This document shows, one piece after another, positions 20,059-27,675 of a stretch of 64,000 nucleotides of DNA. Where the stretch lies: positions 186,001 to 250,000 of the forward strand of contig CAWJDP010000002.1 in the NCBI GenBank assembly GCA_963841715.1, read 5' to 3'. The position numbers and the translations under genes are program-made. The notes under the pieces are model-generated. The model was not told where the DNA came from. It ran no database searches and saw only the letters and a list, made by a program, of their open reading frames with translations. The stretch's first letter is position 1, and each line of letters begins with the position of its first letter. This stretch comes from DASPWW01 sp963841715. Its GTDB lineage: Bacteria > Actinomycetota > Thermoleophilia > Solirubrobacterales > 70-9.

Positions 20059-20600
20059 GTGCCGCGAGCGGCGACCGCTTCACCCTGGCGTCCCCGGCGC
20101 CGGGGTTCGAGCTTCCCGACACCTCGGGCGCGACGCACTCGCTTGCCGATGCGGCCGACGCCCCGGCGACGGTCGTGTTCTGGACCTGCAACCACTGCCC
20201 GTACGCGCTCGCGTGGCACGACCGACTCGTCGATGTAACCCGCGACTACGCCGATCGCGGGGTCCGCTTCTACGCGATCAATTCCAACAACGCCGAGACC
20301 CACCCGCACGATTCCTACGAGGCGATGGCGGACCGGGTCGAGGCGGAGGACTGGCCGCTCCCCTACCTGCACGACGAGAGCCAGGAGGTAGCGCGCGACT
20401 GGGGAGCCAAGACGACGCCACACGTGTTCGTCCTCGACGCCGAGCACCGACTGCGCTACCGCGGCGCCCCGGACTCGGATTACGCCGATCCGTCGCAGGG
20501 CGCGGCGTGGCTGCGCGAGGCGCTCGACGCAGTCCTCGCCGGTGAGGAGCCTGCCCGCGCCGAGACCGACCCGGTTGGCTGCGGCGTGAAGTGGAAGTAG
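20055..20600 (+). CDS. Redoxin / TlpA-like thiol-disulfide protein
   Basis: Protein of 181 residues with a peroxiredoxin/TlpA-like fold. It shows the N-terminal SPAPGFELPDTSG strand, then VVFWTCNHCPYA with the CxxC pair Cys45-Cys48, and TTPHVFVLDAEHRLRYRG containing the cis-Pro. No signal peptide is seen, so it probably acts in the cytoplasm. Start ATG 20055 overlaps the stop of the small thioredoxin-like gene. Proteins with the CNHCPY motif are usually annotated as thioredoxin family or alkyl hydroperoxide reductase-like; the exact substrate is unknown. Confidence 0.8.
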   Translation: MSAASGDRFTLASPAPGFELPDTSGATHSLADAADAPATVVFWTCNHCPYALAWHDRLVDVTRDYADRGVRFYAINSNNAETHPHDSYEAMADRVEAEDWPLPYLHDESQEVARDWGAKTTPHVFVLDAEHRLRYRGAPDSDYADPSQGAAWLREALDAVLAGEEPARAETDPVGCGVKWK

Positions 20601-20616
20601 CGGAGGGCGCGCTCAG

Positions 20617-21495
20617 GTGACCGAGCGCCGCCGCCTCGTCCGCGTGCCGGCCTCCTCGGCCAACCTCGGGCCCGGGTACGACGTGCTCGCGGCGGCGCTC
20701 GCGATGCATCTCGAGCTCGAGGTGCTCGAGACCGGGGAGTTCTCGGTCGATCCGGGCGACCCCGCGCTGCCCGCGAACCGCGACAACCTCTGCGTGCGCG
20801 CGTTCGAGCGACTGCGCCCCGCCGACGGTCTGCGGTTCGAGATTCGCAGCGAGATCCCGATCGCCGCCGGGCTCGGCTCGAGCGCCGCAGCGATCGTTGC
20901 CGGCCTGATGGCCGCCGAGCACCTGTACGAGCTCGCGATGGAGCGCGAGGAGCTGCTCGCGCTGGCGGCCGAGATCGAGGGCCACCCCGACAACGTCGCG
21001 GCCGCGCTGTACGGCGGCTTCGTCGCCTGCACGCGCGACGGCGGGACCCTGCACGCGTCGCGGCTCGACCCGCCGGAGGGCGTCGAGGGGGTGCTCGTGA
21101 TCCCCGAGCGCGGTGTTCCGACCACGGAGGCGCGGGAGGCGCTGCCGGACGAGATTCCGCTCGACGAGGCGGTCGCAAACATCGCCGCCGTGTCGCAGCT
21201 GATGCTCGGGATCGAGCGATCGGACCTGACGCTGATCGGCCGCGGGCTCGCCGACCGCATCCACCAGCCGCGACGCGCGCACCTCTACCCGCGCTCGGCG
21301 GAGATCCTCGACTTCGCCGGCGAGCTCGGCGCGATCGGCGCGACGATCTCGGGCGCGGGCCCGACCGTGCTCGTGTGGACGTTCTGGCAGACGACCGGCG
21401 ATGTCGTCAGCGGCCTGCGCAGGCGCGTCGGCGAGTGGGCTGAGGTCTGCCGGACCCCGTTCTCCCCGCTCGGTGCCGACGTGCCGGAGCTCTAG
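20617..21495 (+). CDS. thrB: Homoserine kinase
   Basis: GHMP kinase that phosphorylates L-homoserine in threonine synthesis, 292 residues. Motif 1 is VPASSANLGPGYDVLAAAL, the phosphate loop is PIAAGLGSSAAA, and motif 3 is GATISGAGPTVL near the C-terminus. HPDNVAAALYGG is also typical of ThrB. The start is GTG 20617 with CGGAGGG (20601-20607) about 9 bases upstream. Threonine synthase and homoserine dehydrogenase are not in the window, so this gene is separated from its pathway. Confidence 0.9.
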   Translation: MTERRRLVRVPASSANLGPGYDVLAAALAMHLELEVLETGEFSVDPGDPALPANRDNLCVRAFERLRPADGLRFEIRSEIPIAAGLGSSAAAIVAGLMAAEHLYELAMEREELLALAAEIEGHPDNVAAALYGGFVACTRDGGTLHASRLDPPEGVEGVLVIPERGVPTTEAREALPDEIPLDEAVANIAAVSQLMLGIERSDLTLIGRGLADRIHQPRRAHLYPRSAEILDFAGELGAIGATISGAGPTVLVWTFWQTTGDVVSGLRRRVGEWAEVCRTPFSPLGADVPEL

Positions 21496-21586
21496 CGGCC
21501 TGTGCTGGAAACCGCCGCCCGAGACCTCCCTCGCACCGGTCGCCCGGCTCGCGGGGGCGGGGGGAGTACTCGCGTGTGTGTTAGAA

Positions 21587-21612
21587 CCTCACGTTCCACC
21601 GTGGGTGTGAGG
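21587..21612 (+). promoter_or_regulatory. Stem-loop upstream of the 38-residue peptide gene
   Basis: A perfect 6-bp inverted repeat, CCTCAC (21587-21592) and GTGAGG (21607-21612), encloses 14 bases. It lies 23 bases before the peptide start and 91 bases after the thrB stop. It could terminate thrB, act as an operator, or shape the leader of the peptide mRNA; no T-run follows. Confidence 0.4.
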
Positions 21613-21635
21613 AAACCACGAGGACCGGAGGGCCA

Positions 21636-21752
21636 ATGAAGAGCTCATCTGAGGCACCCGTTCAGCCGCTGCTGTTCGCCAAGCGGGAGCAGGTCGATTC
21701 CGCGCAGGCGATCCAGTATGTCGGCACGGACACCGAGATCGACAACAAGTAG
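21636..21752 (+). CDS. Candidate graspetide (omega-ester/amide RiPP) precursor peptide, 38 residues
   Basis: Short gene with an excellent ribosome-binding site (CCGGAGGG, 21625-21632) before ATG 21636. The peptide starts MKSSSEAPVQPLLFAKREQ and ends AIQYVGTDTEIDNK. The first half looks like a leader: PLLFAKRE recalls the PFFARFLE helix by which microviridin leaders bind their ATP-grasp ligases. The last ten residues hold Thr, Asp, Glu and Lys, the side chains joined by such ligases. No tag matches a ribosomal or other housekeeping small protein. The stop is followed 42 bases later, in the same frame, by the MvdD-like ligase. The function is inferred from context and leader resemblance. Confidence 0.72.
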   Translation: MKSSSEAPVQPLLFAKREQVDSAQAIQYVGTDTEIDNK

Positions 21753-21794
21753 GACGTTTCGCAGGGAGGCCCGGGTCGGCCCGCAGGCAAGACG

Positions 21795-22802
21795 GTGCGC
21801 CGGCCCGGGCTGACCCTCATCGTCACTCACGGGAACGACGACCACGTGCCGTTGGTCGCGGCGGAGCTCGAGGCGCGGGGGGCTGAGCTCGCGCGCTTCG
21901 ACACCGAGCGCTACCCCGACGAGGTCGCGGTCGATCTCACCGTCCGCGACGGCGACGCGAGCGTGGTCCTGCGCCTCGACGGAGATGAGATCCCCGGGGA
22001 GCGCATCGGCGCGGTTCTCTACCGGCACCTCCGGCTTCCGACCGCCCCGGGAATCGGCGATGCCGAGGCGCGCCGGCTCGCCGAGTCGGAGCTCCGCGCT
22101 GCGCTCGAAGGCGGGCTGTTCGCGCTCGACTGCCTATGGATCAACCATCCCCACGCCAACCGGCTCAGCCGCAACAAGCCGCTCCAGCTCGCGCTCGCCG
22201 TCCGCCACGGGTTCGCGGTCCCCGAGACCGCGATCACGCGCGACCCGGATCGGATCCGCACGCTCTACAGGGAGTGGAACGGGGAGATGGTCGCGAAGCT
22301 CGTCGGGGGCCAGCTCGTCGGGACAACGGCGGACGACCAGTACGTCATCCACACCACGCTGATCGACAAGACCGACCTCGGCGACGACGCGGCGCTCGCG
22401 GCCTCGCCGGCGATCTACCAGCGGCGGGTCGCGAAGGCGCACGAGTTGCGCGCGACCGTGGTCGGCGAGCGCGTGTTCGGTTGTCGGATCGACTCCCAGG
22501 CGAGTGACGACGAGGCGGCGCGGGTTGACTGGCGCCGCGCCGGGCCGCAGGCGCTCGAGCACAGCGCGATCGAGCTCGAGCCCGAGGTCGAGGAGCGATG
22601 CCTGGCGCTCGCGCGCTCGCTCGGGCTCGAGTTCGGCGGCATCGACCTGATCGTCACCCCGGACGGGGACACGGTCTTCCTCGAGATCAACGCGGCGGGA
22701 CAATGGGCCTGGATCGAGCGGATGACGGGACAGCCGATAGCGGCGGCGATCGCTGAGCGGCTGATCGTCGGGACGTCGAACGCCGGCGGGGGCTCGCCGT
22801 GA
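21795..22802 (+). CDS. MvdD-like ATP-grasp ligase (RiPP maturase)
   Basis: Protein of 335 residues. Its match to microviridin/graspetide ligases runs through the whole length: the opening LIVTHGNDDHVPLVAAELEA, the RFDTERYPDEV segment, IGAVLYRHLRLP, NRLSRNKPLQLALA, the HELRATVVGERVFGCRIDSQA block, VDWRR, and the ATP/Mg site DLIVTPDGDTVFLEINAAGQW. Enzymes of this family activate Asp/Glu carboxylates of a precursor with ATP and close ester or amide rings. The only available start is GTG 21795; its ribosome-binding site is weak, with GGGAGG about 26 bases upstream. It overlaps the Mur-ligase gene by four bases. Confidence 0.85.
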   Translation: MRRPGLTLIVTHGNDDHVPLVAAELEARGAELARFDTERYPDEVAVDLTVRDGDASVVLRLDGDEIPGERIGAVLYRHLRLPTAPGIGDAEARRLAESELRAALEGGLFALDCLWINHPHANRLSRNKPLQLALAVRHGFAVPETAITRDPDRIRTLYREWNGEMVAKLVGGQLVGTTADDQYVIHTTLIDKTDLGDDAALAASPAIYQRRVAKAHELRATVVGERVFGCRIDSQASDDEAARVDWRRAGPQALEHSAIELEPEVEERCLALARSLGLEFGGIDLIVTPDGDTVFLEINAAGQWAWIERMTGQPIAAAIAERLIVGTSNAGGGSP

Positions 22803-24274
22803 TCGCGGTGCGTGGCCGGCCGGCGCCGCCGCGCGGACCGTGCCTGGTCGCGGGGCTCGGCCGCGCCGGTGAGGCGGCGCTCGGGGCGCTGTCGGCGAGG
22901 TGGGGTGCCGACGGGCTGGTCGCCTGGGATGCCGCCGAGACGCCCAAGGTCTGCGAGGCTGCGCGCCGGTGGCGGCGTCGCGGTGTCGAGGTCGCGCTCG
23001 GCGGCGACGGGCTCGCGGCGCTCGAGGCGCTCCCGCCCGGATCGGCGATCGTCAAGAGCCCGGGGATCGAGCTCGAAGCCCCGGTGCTGCTCCGCGGGCG
23101 TGAGCGCGGCGCGCCTGTGATCGACGAGCTCGAGCTTGGATGGCGGCTCACGCGCCGTCCGATCGCCGCGGTCACCGGAACGAACGGGAAGTCGACGACG
23201 TCAGGTCTCCTCCGCGCCGTCCTCGATCGCGACGGGGCCGCCGCCGAGCCCGCCGGAAACGTCGAGCGGGGTGCGCCGCTGTCGGCCGTCGGCGCGGGCG
23301 AGGGGTGGATCGCGTGCGAGGTTTCGAGCTTCCAGCTCGAGGCGTGCGGGGCCTTCCTGCCCGAGATCGCGGTGTTCACCAACCTCACGCTCGAGCACCT
23401 CGACCGCCACGGGACGATGGAGAGCTACGGCGCCGCGAAGCGCTCGATGTTCGTCCGCGGCTGGGGCACGGCGGGGATCAGTGTCGTCAACGTCGACGAT
23501 CCGTTCGGCAGGCGGCTCGCCGGCGACGTCGAGCGAGCCGGAGGAAGCGCGATCGGCTACGGGTTCTCGGCCGACGCTGAGGTCCGAATTGCCGAGCTGA
23601 GCTGGGACATGCGCTCAGCGCGGATGCGGGCGCTGACGCCGGCGGGCGAGGTCGTGCTCGTCACCCGCCTCCCAGGCCGCCACAATGCCCTCAACGCGGC
23701 CGCCGCGCTCGCCGCCGGGCTCGCGGCGCGGGTCCCGGTCGAGCGGATCCGTGCGGCGATCGAGTCGGCGGGCGCGCCGCCGGGGCGGTTCGAGCTCATC
23801 GACGAGGGCCAGCCGTTCGAGCTCGTCGTCGACTACGCGCACACTCCGGACGGGATTCGGCAGCTGCTCTCAAGCGTTCGTGCGGTCGCCGAGCGGCGGG
23901 GCGGGGCGGTCCGGGCGGTGTTCGGCGCCGTCGGCCTCCGCGAGCCCGAGAAGGGTAGCGCGAGCGGGCGCGCGCTGGGCGAGCTCAGCGACCAGCTCGT
24001 GCTGACCACCGGGACCGCGCCGGGGGACGCGCGGATCCCGCGCCTCGCGGAGCTCAAGCGGGCCGCCGCCGGTCGCGGCGGCGAGGTGGAGATCGTGCTC
24101 GAGCGCCGCGCGGCGATCCGCCATGCGGTCGCCTCCGCGGAGCCCGGCGACGTCGTGGCCGTGCTCGGGCTCGGCGTCGTCCCGAGGCTGCTCGTCGACG
24201 CTGCTGGAACCGCGGTTCCGTTCGACGACCGCGAGGCTGCCCGCTCCGCGGTGCTGGCGATGAAGGCGTCGTGA
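22799..24274 (+). CDS. Mur ligase family protein with MurD-like and MurE-like parts
   Basis: ATP-dependent amide ligase of 491 residues. The N-terminal domain and core resemble MurD: VAGLGRAG, VKSPGIELEAP, the ATP loop TGTNGKST (126-133), EVSSFQLE, and FTNLTLEHLDRHG. From about residue 325 the sequence follows MurE (PPGRFELIDEGQPFELVVDYAHTPDGI). The MurE acceptor motif DNPR is absent; the equivalent segment reads LTTGTAPGDARIP. It is therefore unlikely to be the housekeeping MurD or MurE. Its start GTG 22799 overlaps the ATP-grasp gene and its stop overlaps the glycosyltransferase gene, so it probably acts on the same product. The acceptor is unknown. Confidence 0.75.
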   Translation: MIAVRGRPAPPRGPCLVAGLGRAGEAALGALSARWGADGLVAWDAAETPKVCEAARRWRRRGVEVALGGDGLAALEALPPGSAIVKSPGIELEAPVLLRGRERGAPVIDELELGWRLTRRPIAAVTGTNGKSTTSGLLRAVLDRDGAAAEPAGNVERGAPLSAVGAGEGWIACEVSSFQLEACGAFLPEIAVFTNLTLEHLDRHGTMESYGAAKRSMFVRGWGTAGISVVNVDDPFGRRLAGDVERAGGSAIGYGFSADAEVRIAELSWDMRSARMRALTPAGEVVLVTRLPGRHNALNAAAALAAGLAARVPVERIRAAIESAGAPPGRFELIDEGQPFELVVDYAHTPDGIRQLLSSVRAVAERRGGAVRAVFGAVGLREPEKGSASGRALGELSDQLVLTTGTAPGDARIPRLAELKRAAAGRGGEVEIVLERRAAIRHAVASAEPGDVVAVLGLGVVPRLLVDAAGTAVPFDDREAARSAVLAMKAS

Positions 24275-25461
24275 TGCGCGTAGTCGTCGCGACCGGGAAC
24301 ATGGATGTGCCGGGCGGCGCCGAGTCGTACGTGCTCACAATCTCCGAGCACCTGGCGCGGCTCGGGCACGAGGTGACGATCGCCGCGCGCAGCCTCGGGG
24401 GCCCGGCCGACCTCGCGCGCGAGCGCGGGCTCGAGGTCTCGGGCTCGGTAGAGACCCTCCCGCCCGAGGCCGACGGCGTGCTCTCGCTCGACCGCGCGCT
24501 CGCGATCGAGCTCGCGGAGCGCTACCCGCGCGCCGCGCGCGCGTACGTGATCCACAACCTCGACGACCAGTACATGCCACCGCCGGTCCCCGACGTCGTC
24601 GCCGCCTCGATTGCCCCCAGCGACCGCCTCGCCGCGGTCGCCGAGGGATCGGTCGGGGTGGGGAAGGTCGTGAGGTTGCGGCAGCCCGTCGATCTGCGGC
24701 GGTTCAGCCCCCGCGGCACCGCGGCCGACCCGCCGGTGAAGGCGCTCGTGCTCAGCAACTATCGCGATCTGCCCCGTGAGCGCTTCAGCGAACTCCAGCG
24801 GGCGTGGGCGGGCGCCGGGCTCGATTGGGAGACGGTCGGCAGCGCCTCGGCCCGGGCCGAGGTCGCGGAGGTGATCGGCGATGCGGACATCGTCGTCGGC
24901 TACGGGCGCTCGATCCTCGAGGCGATGGCGTGTGGCCGCCCCGCTTATGTCCACGAGCACGCGGGCTCGGCCGGATGGGTGACCGCCGACTCCTACCCGG
25001 CGATCGAGGCCGGCGGGTTCAGCGGCGTCGGAGTGCGACCTCCGCCCGACGCCGGGCGCCTGCGTCTCGATCTTGACGCGTACAGCCCCGAGCTCGGGCG
25101 CGTCAACCAGGACCTCGCGCGGGCCAACCACGACGCCCGCACGCACGCGGCCGAGCTCGCCGACCTGCTCGCGCGCCTGAGGCCGGCTCCCGCCGGCTTC
25201 GACCGCTCGGCGATGCTGGCGCTGCGAAACCTCGCCGAGGCCCAGCTTCGAGCTGAGACGGCGGTCGACAGGTATCGCGTCAGGCTCCAGGAGACGAGCG
25301 CCGAGGAGCGGGAGGTGCGGCGCTCGCTAGAGGCGGCGACCGACTGGGCGCGCCGGCTTGAGCGCTCGATCGACGAGATCACCGGCACCCGCCGCTACCG
25401 GATTGGCGCCGCGCTCGCGCGGCCGCTCGACGCCTGGCGCAGGCACCGCCGCGAGTCCTAG
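24274..25461 (+). CDS. Glycosyltransferase (GT4-like) with C-terminal coiled coil
   Basis: Protein of 395 residues. The start VVVATGNMDVPGGAESYVLTISEHLARLGHEV is the GT-B N-terminal signature of GT4-type enzymes. The donor half is shortened but keeps GYGRSILEAMACGRPAYV, the E-x7-E-like region that binds the nucleotide sugar. Residues from about 290 to 395 are a charged coiled coil (ETAVDRYRVRLQETSAEERE) ending in an RRYRIGAALARPLDAWRR segment found at the end of many bacterial surface-sugar transferases. ATG 24274 overlaps the Mur-ligase stop by one base; GTG 24271 is equally possible. It is the last gene of the peptide cluster. Confidence 0.78.
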   Translation: MRVVVATGNMDVPGGAESYVLTISEHLARLGHEVTIAARSLGGPADLARERGLEVSGSVETLPPEADGVLSLDRALAIELAERYPRAARAYVIHNLDDQYMPPPVPDVVAASIAPSDRLAAVAEGSVGVGKVVRLRQPVDLRRFSPRGTAADPPVKALVLSNYRDLPRERFSELQRAWAGAGLDWETVGSASARAEVAEVIGDADIVVGYGRSILEAMACGRPAYVHEHAGSAGWVTADSYPAIEAGGFSGVGVRPPPDAGRLRLDLDAYSPELGRVNQDLARANHDARTHAAELADLLARLRPAPAGFDRSAMLALRNLAEAQLRAETAVDRYRVRLQETSAEEREVRRSLEAATDWARRLERSIDEITGTRRYRIGAALARPLDAWRRHRRES

Positions 25462-25552
25462 CCCCGGTCCCGAGCGACCCCTCTCGCGTCGTCGGTTGAC
25501 CGCCGCCGCTCGTGTGCAAAGGTTTGATTTGCGCATCGAGCGGGCAGGAACT

Positions 25553-26794
25553 ATGAGGCTCATGAACGACTGGAGCCCGGCGCTTCTCCGGGGGTTGATC
25601 GAGGGGCGACATTCGCGCCGCCAAGTGCTGCGGGCGGGGACCGCGGGAGCGGTGGGCGTGGGAATGGCAGGGTTGCTCGACGCCTGCGGCATCGCCGGCA
25701 GCCGCGGGACCGGCGCCGTCGGCGTCGACTTCGGCGCCTTCTGGGCGGAGCAGAGGAAGGCGGGGACGCTGGACTGGGCGAACTGGCCGCTGTACATCGA
25801 CACGTCACACGGCGAGCATCCGTCGATCGATGCGTTCACGCGCACGACCGGGATCGAGGTCAACTACAAGCCGGTTATCCAGGACAACGCGCCGTTCTTC
25901 GCGCAGATCCAGCCGGTTCTTCAGGCCGGCGACTCGATCGGCTACGACCTGATCGTGATCAGCGACGGCTGGGAGCTGACACAGCTGATCGGCAACCGGT
26001 GGCTCATCCCTCTCGACCAGTCGCGGATGCCGAACTTCCACCGCTACGCCGGTCCGATCGCGCGCAACCTGCCCTATGACCCCGGGAACAAGTACACGGT
26101 CACCTGGCAGTCCGGGCTGACGGGGATCGCCTACGACCCACGCATGACGGGACGCGAGATCAACAGCGTCAAGGACCTCTGGGATCCTGCGTTCAAGGGG
26201 AAGGTGGGGATGATGTCCGACTCGACCGAGCTCGGTGCGGTCGGGATGCTCGCGGTCGGGGTCGAGAATCAGGCGAGATCGACCCCGGCGGACTGGCGCC
26301 GGGCAGCGGACCTCCTTAAGCAGCAGCGCGATGACGGCCTCGTACGTCAGTACTACGACCAGAGCTACATCAAGGCGCTCGAGGACGGCGATACCTGGAT
26401 CAGCATGGCGTGGTCCGGGGACGTCTTCCAGGCCAACAACTCGGGCTTCCCGCAGCTCAAATTCGTCGTCCCGAGGGAGGGCGCGATGCTGTGGCACGAC
26501 AACTGCATGATCCCGCTGCACGCCTCGCACCCGGTCGACGCGATGGAATGGATCAACTTCTATTACCAGCCCCGGATCGAAGCGATGATCGAGGACTGGG
26601 TCAACTACCTGTGTCCGGTTCCCGGGGCCAAGCGGGTGATCGCCGACCGAATCGGTGACCCGTCCGTCGCCAACAGCCCGCTCGTGTTCCCCCCGAGATC
26701 GATGCGCAAGCGCTTTCGCGCCTACTACGACTTCAAGGGCGTCGACGACCACAGTGAGTACACGTCGATCTTCGATCCGATCATCCAGTCATGA
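25553..26794 (+). CDS. Spermidine/putrescine-type ABC transporter substrate-binding lipoprotein
   Basis: Extracellular binding protein of 413 residues, PotD-like. The N-terminus carries a twin-arginine motif (HSRRQVLRAG), a hydrophobic stretch and a lipobox (GLLDAC), so it is probably a Tat-exported lipoprotein. The domain begins with TLDWANWPLYIDTS and continues with the family's GIEVNYKPVIQDN, YDLIVISDGWELTQL and AYDPRMTGREINSVKDLWDP segments. ATG 25553 or 25562 could start it. The two permease genes follow with four-base overlaps. Polyamine is the likely ligand by family, not shown. Confidence 0.86.
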   Translation: MRLMNDWSPALLRGLIEGRHSRRQVLRAGTAGAVGVGMAGLLDACGIAGSRGTGAVGVDFGAFWAEQRKAGTLDWANWPLYIDTSHGEHPSIDAFTRTTGIEVNYKPVIQDNAPFFAQIQPVLQAGDSIGYDLIVISDGWELTQLIGNRWLIPLDQSRMPNFHRYAGPIARNLPYDPGNKYTVTWQSGLTGIAYDPRMTGREINSVKDLWDPAFKGKVGMMSDSTELGAVGMLAVGVENQARSTPADWRRAADLLKQQRDDGLVRQYYDQSYIKALEDGDTWISMAWSGDVFQANNSGFPQLKFVVPREGAMLWHDNCMIPLHASHPVDAMEWINFYYQPRIEAMIEDWVNYLCPVPGAKRVIADRIGDPSVANSPLVFPPRSMRKRFRAYYDFKGVDDHSEYTSIFDPIIQS

Positions 26795-27675
26795 GCACGC
26801 CGGCGACGCGGGTCCCGTTGCCCAGGCTTCGACGCCGCGCCGCGCCCTATCTACTCAGCCTCCCCGGCGGGCTGTACCTGCTCGTCTTCTTCCTCGTGCC
26901 CCTGTTCGCGATCCTCTCGGTTTCGCTGATGACGGGGGACCCGGTCACCGGATTCAAGCTGACGTGGAACTTCGGTGTCTATCCGCACGTGATCGGGCAG
27001 TACGCGACCCAGTTCGGACGCTCGTTCCTGTACGGCGCCGCATCGACGGCGATCGCACTCGTCGTCATGTACCCGGTCGCGTACTGGATCGCCTTTCGTG
27101 GTGGCCGTTACAAGTCAACCCTCCTGTTTCTCGTGCTGTTGCCGTTCTTCGTCTCGTTCGTGATCCGAATCCTCACGTGGCAGTTCATCCTCGCCGACCA
27201 GGGGATAGTGCTCGGCACGATCAAGGACCTCGGCCTCGCGCCGAGCGGCCTCCACGTTCTGTCCACGCCGTTCGCCGTGATCGCCGGGCTCACGTACGAC
27301 GCGCTGCCGTTCATGGCGCTGCCGATCTACGTGGCCCTCGAGAACATCGACCGTACGACCGTCGAGGCCGCGGCTGACCTCTACGCGAACGCGCGGGACC
27401 GTTTCTTCCGCGTGATCCTCCCGCTCTCGGCGCCGGGTGTCTACGCGGGAATCCTGCTTGTTGCGATCACCAACATCGGCGACTACGTGAGCGCCGCGAT
27501 CCTCGGCGGTCCGAGCACGACGATGATCGGGAACGTGATCCAGACCGAGTATGTCCAGAACGAGAACTATCCGGTCGCATCGGCCCTGGCGCTCCTGCTG
27601 ATGTCTGCGCTGCTCGTGGGCATGTACCTGTACGCGCGGGCTTTCGGGTCCCGGACGATCCAGGAGTACGCATGA
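26791..27675 (+). CDS. Polyamine-type ABC transporter permease (PotB-like)
   Basis: Inner-membrane permease of 294 residues with six helices. The first is LYLLVFFLVPLFAILSVSLM. The cytoplasmic EAA loop that docks the ATPase is VEAAADLYANARDRFFRVILPLSAPGV. It overlaps both the binding-protein gene upstream and the second permease gene downstream by four bases, so the three are one transcription unit. Confidence 0.88.
   Translation: MSTPATRVPLPRLRRRAAPYLLSLPGGLYLLVFFLVPLFAILSVSLMTGDPVTGFKLTWNFGVYPHVIGQYATQFGRSFLYGAASTAIALVVMYPVAYWIAFRGGRYKSTLLFLVLLPFFVSFVIRILTWQFILADQGIVLGTIKDLGLAPSGLHVLSTPFAVIAGLTYDALPFMALPIYVALENIDRTTVEAAADLYANARDRFFRVILPLSAPGVYAGILLVAITNIGDYVSAAILGGPSTTMIGNVIQTEYVQNENYPVASALALLLMSALLVGMYLYARAFGSRTIQEYA

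Noticed and set aside
21750..21795. Read-through of TAG to make a peptide-ligase fusion
   Set aside because: The peptide and the ligase are in the same frame 14 codons apart, but the GTG at 21795 fits the start of the ligase fold and known precursors are separate.
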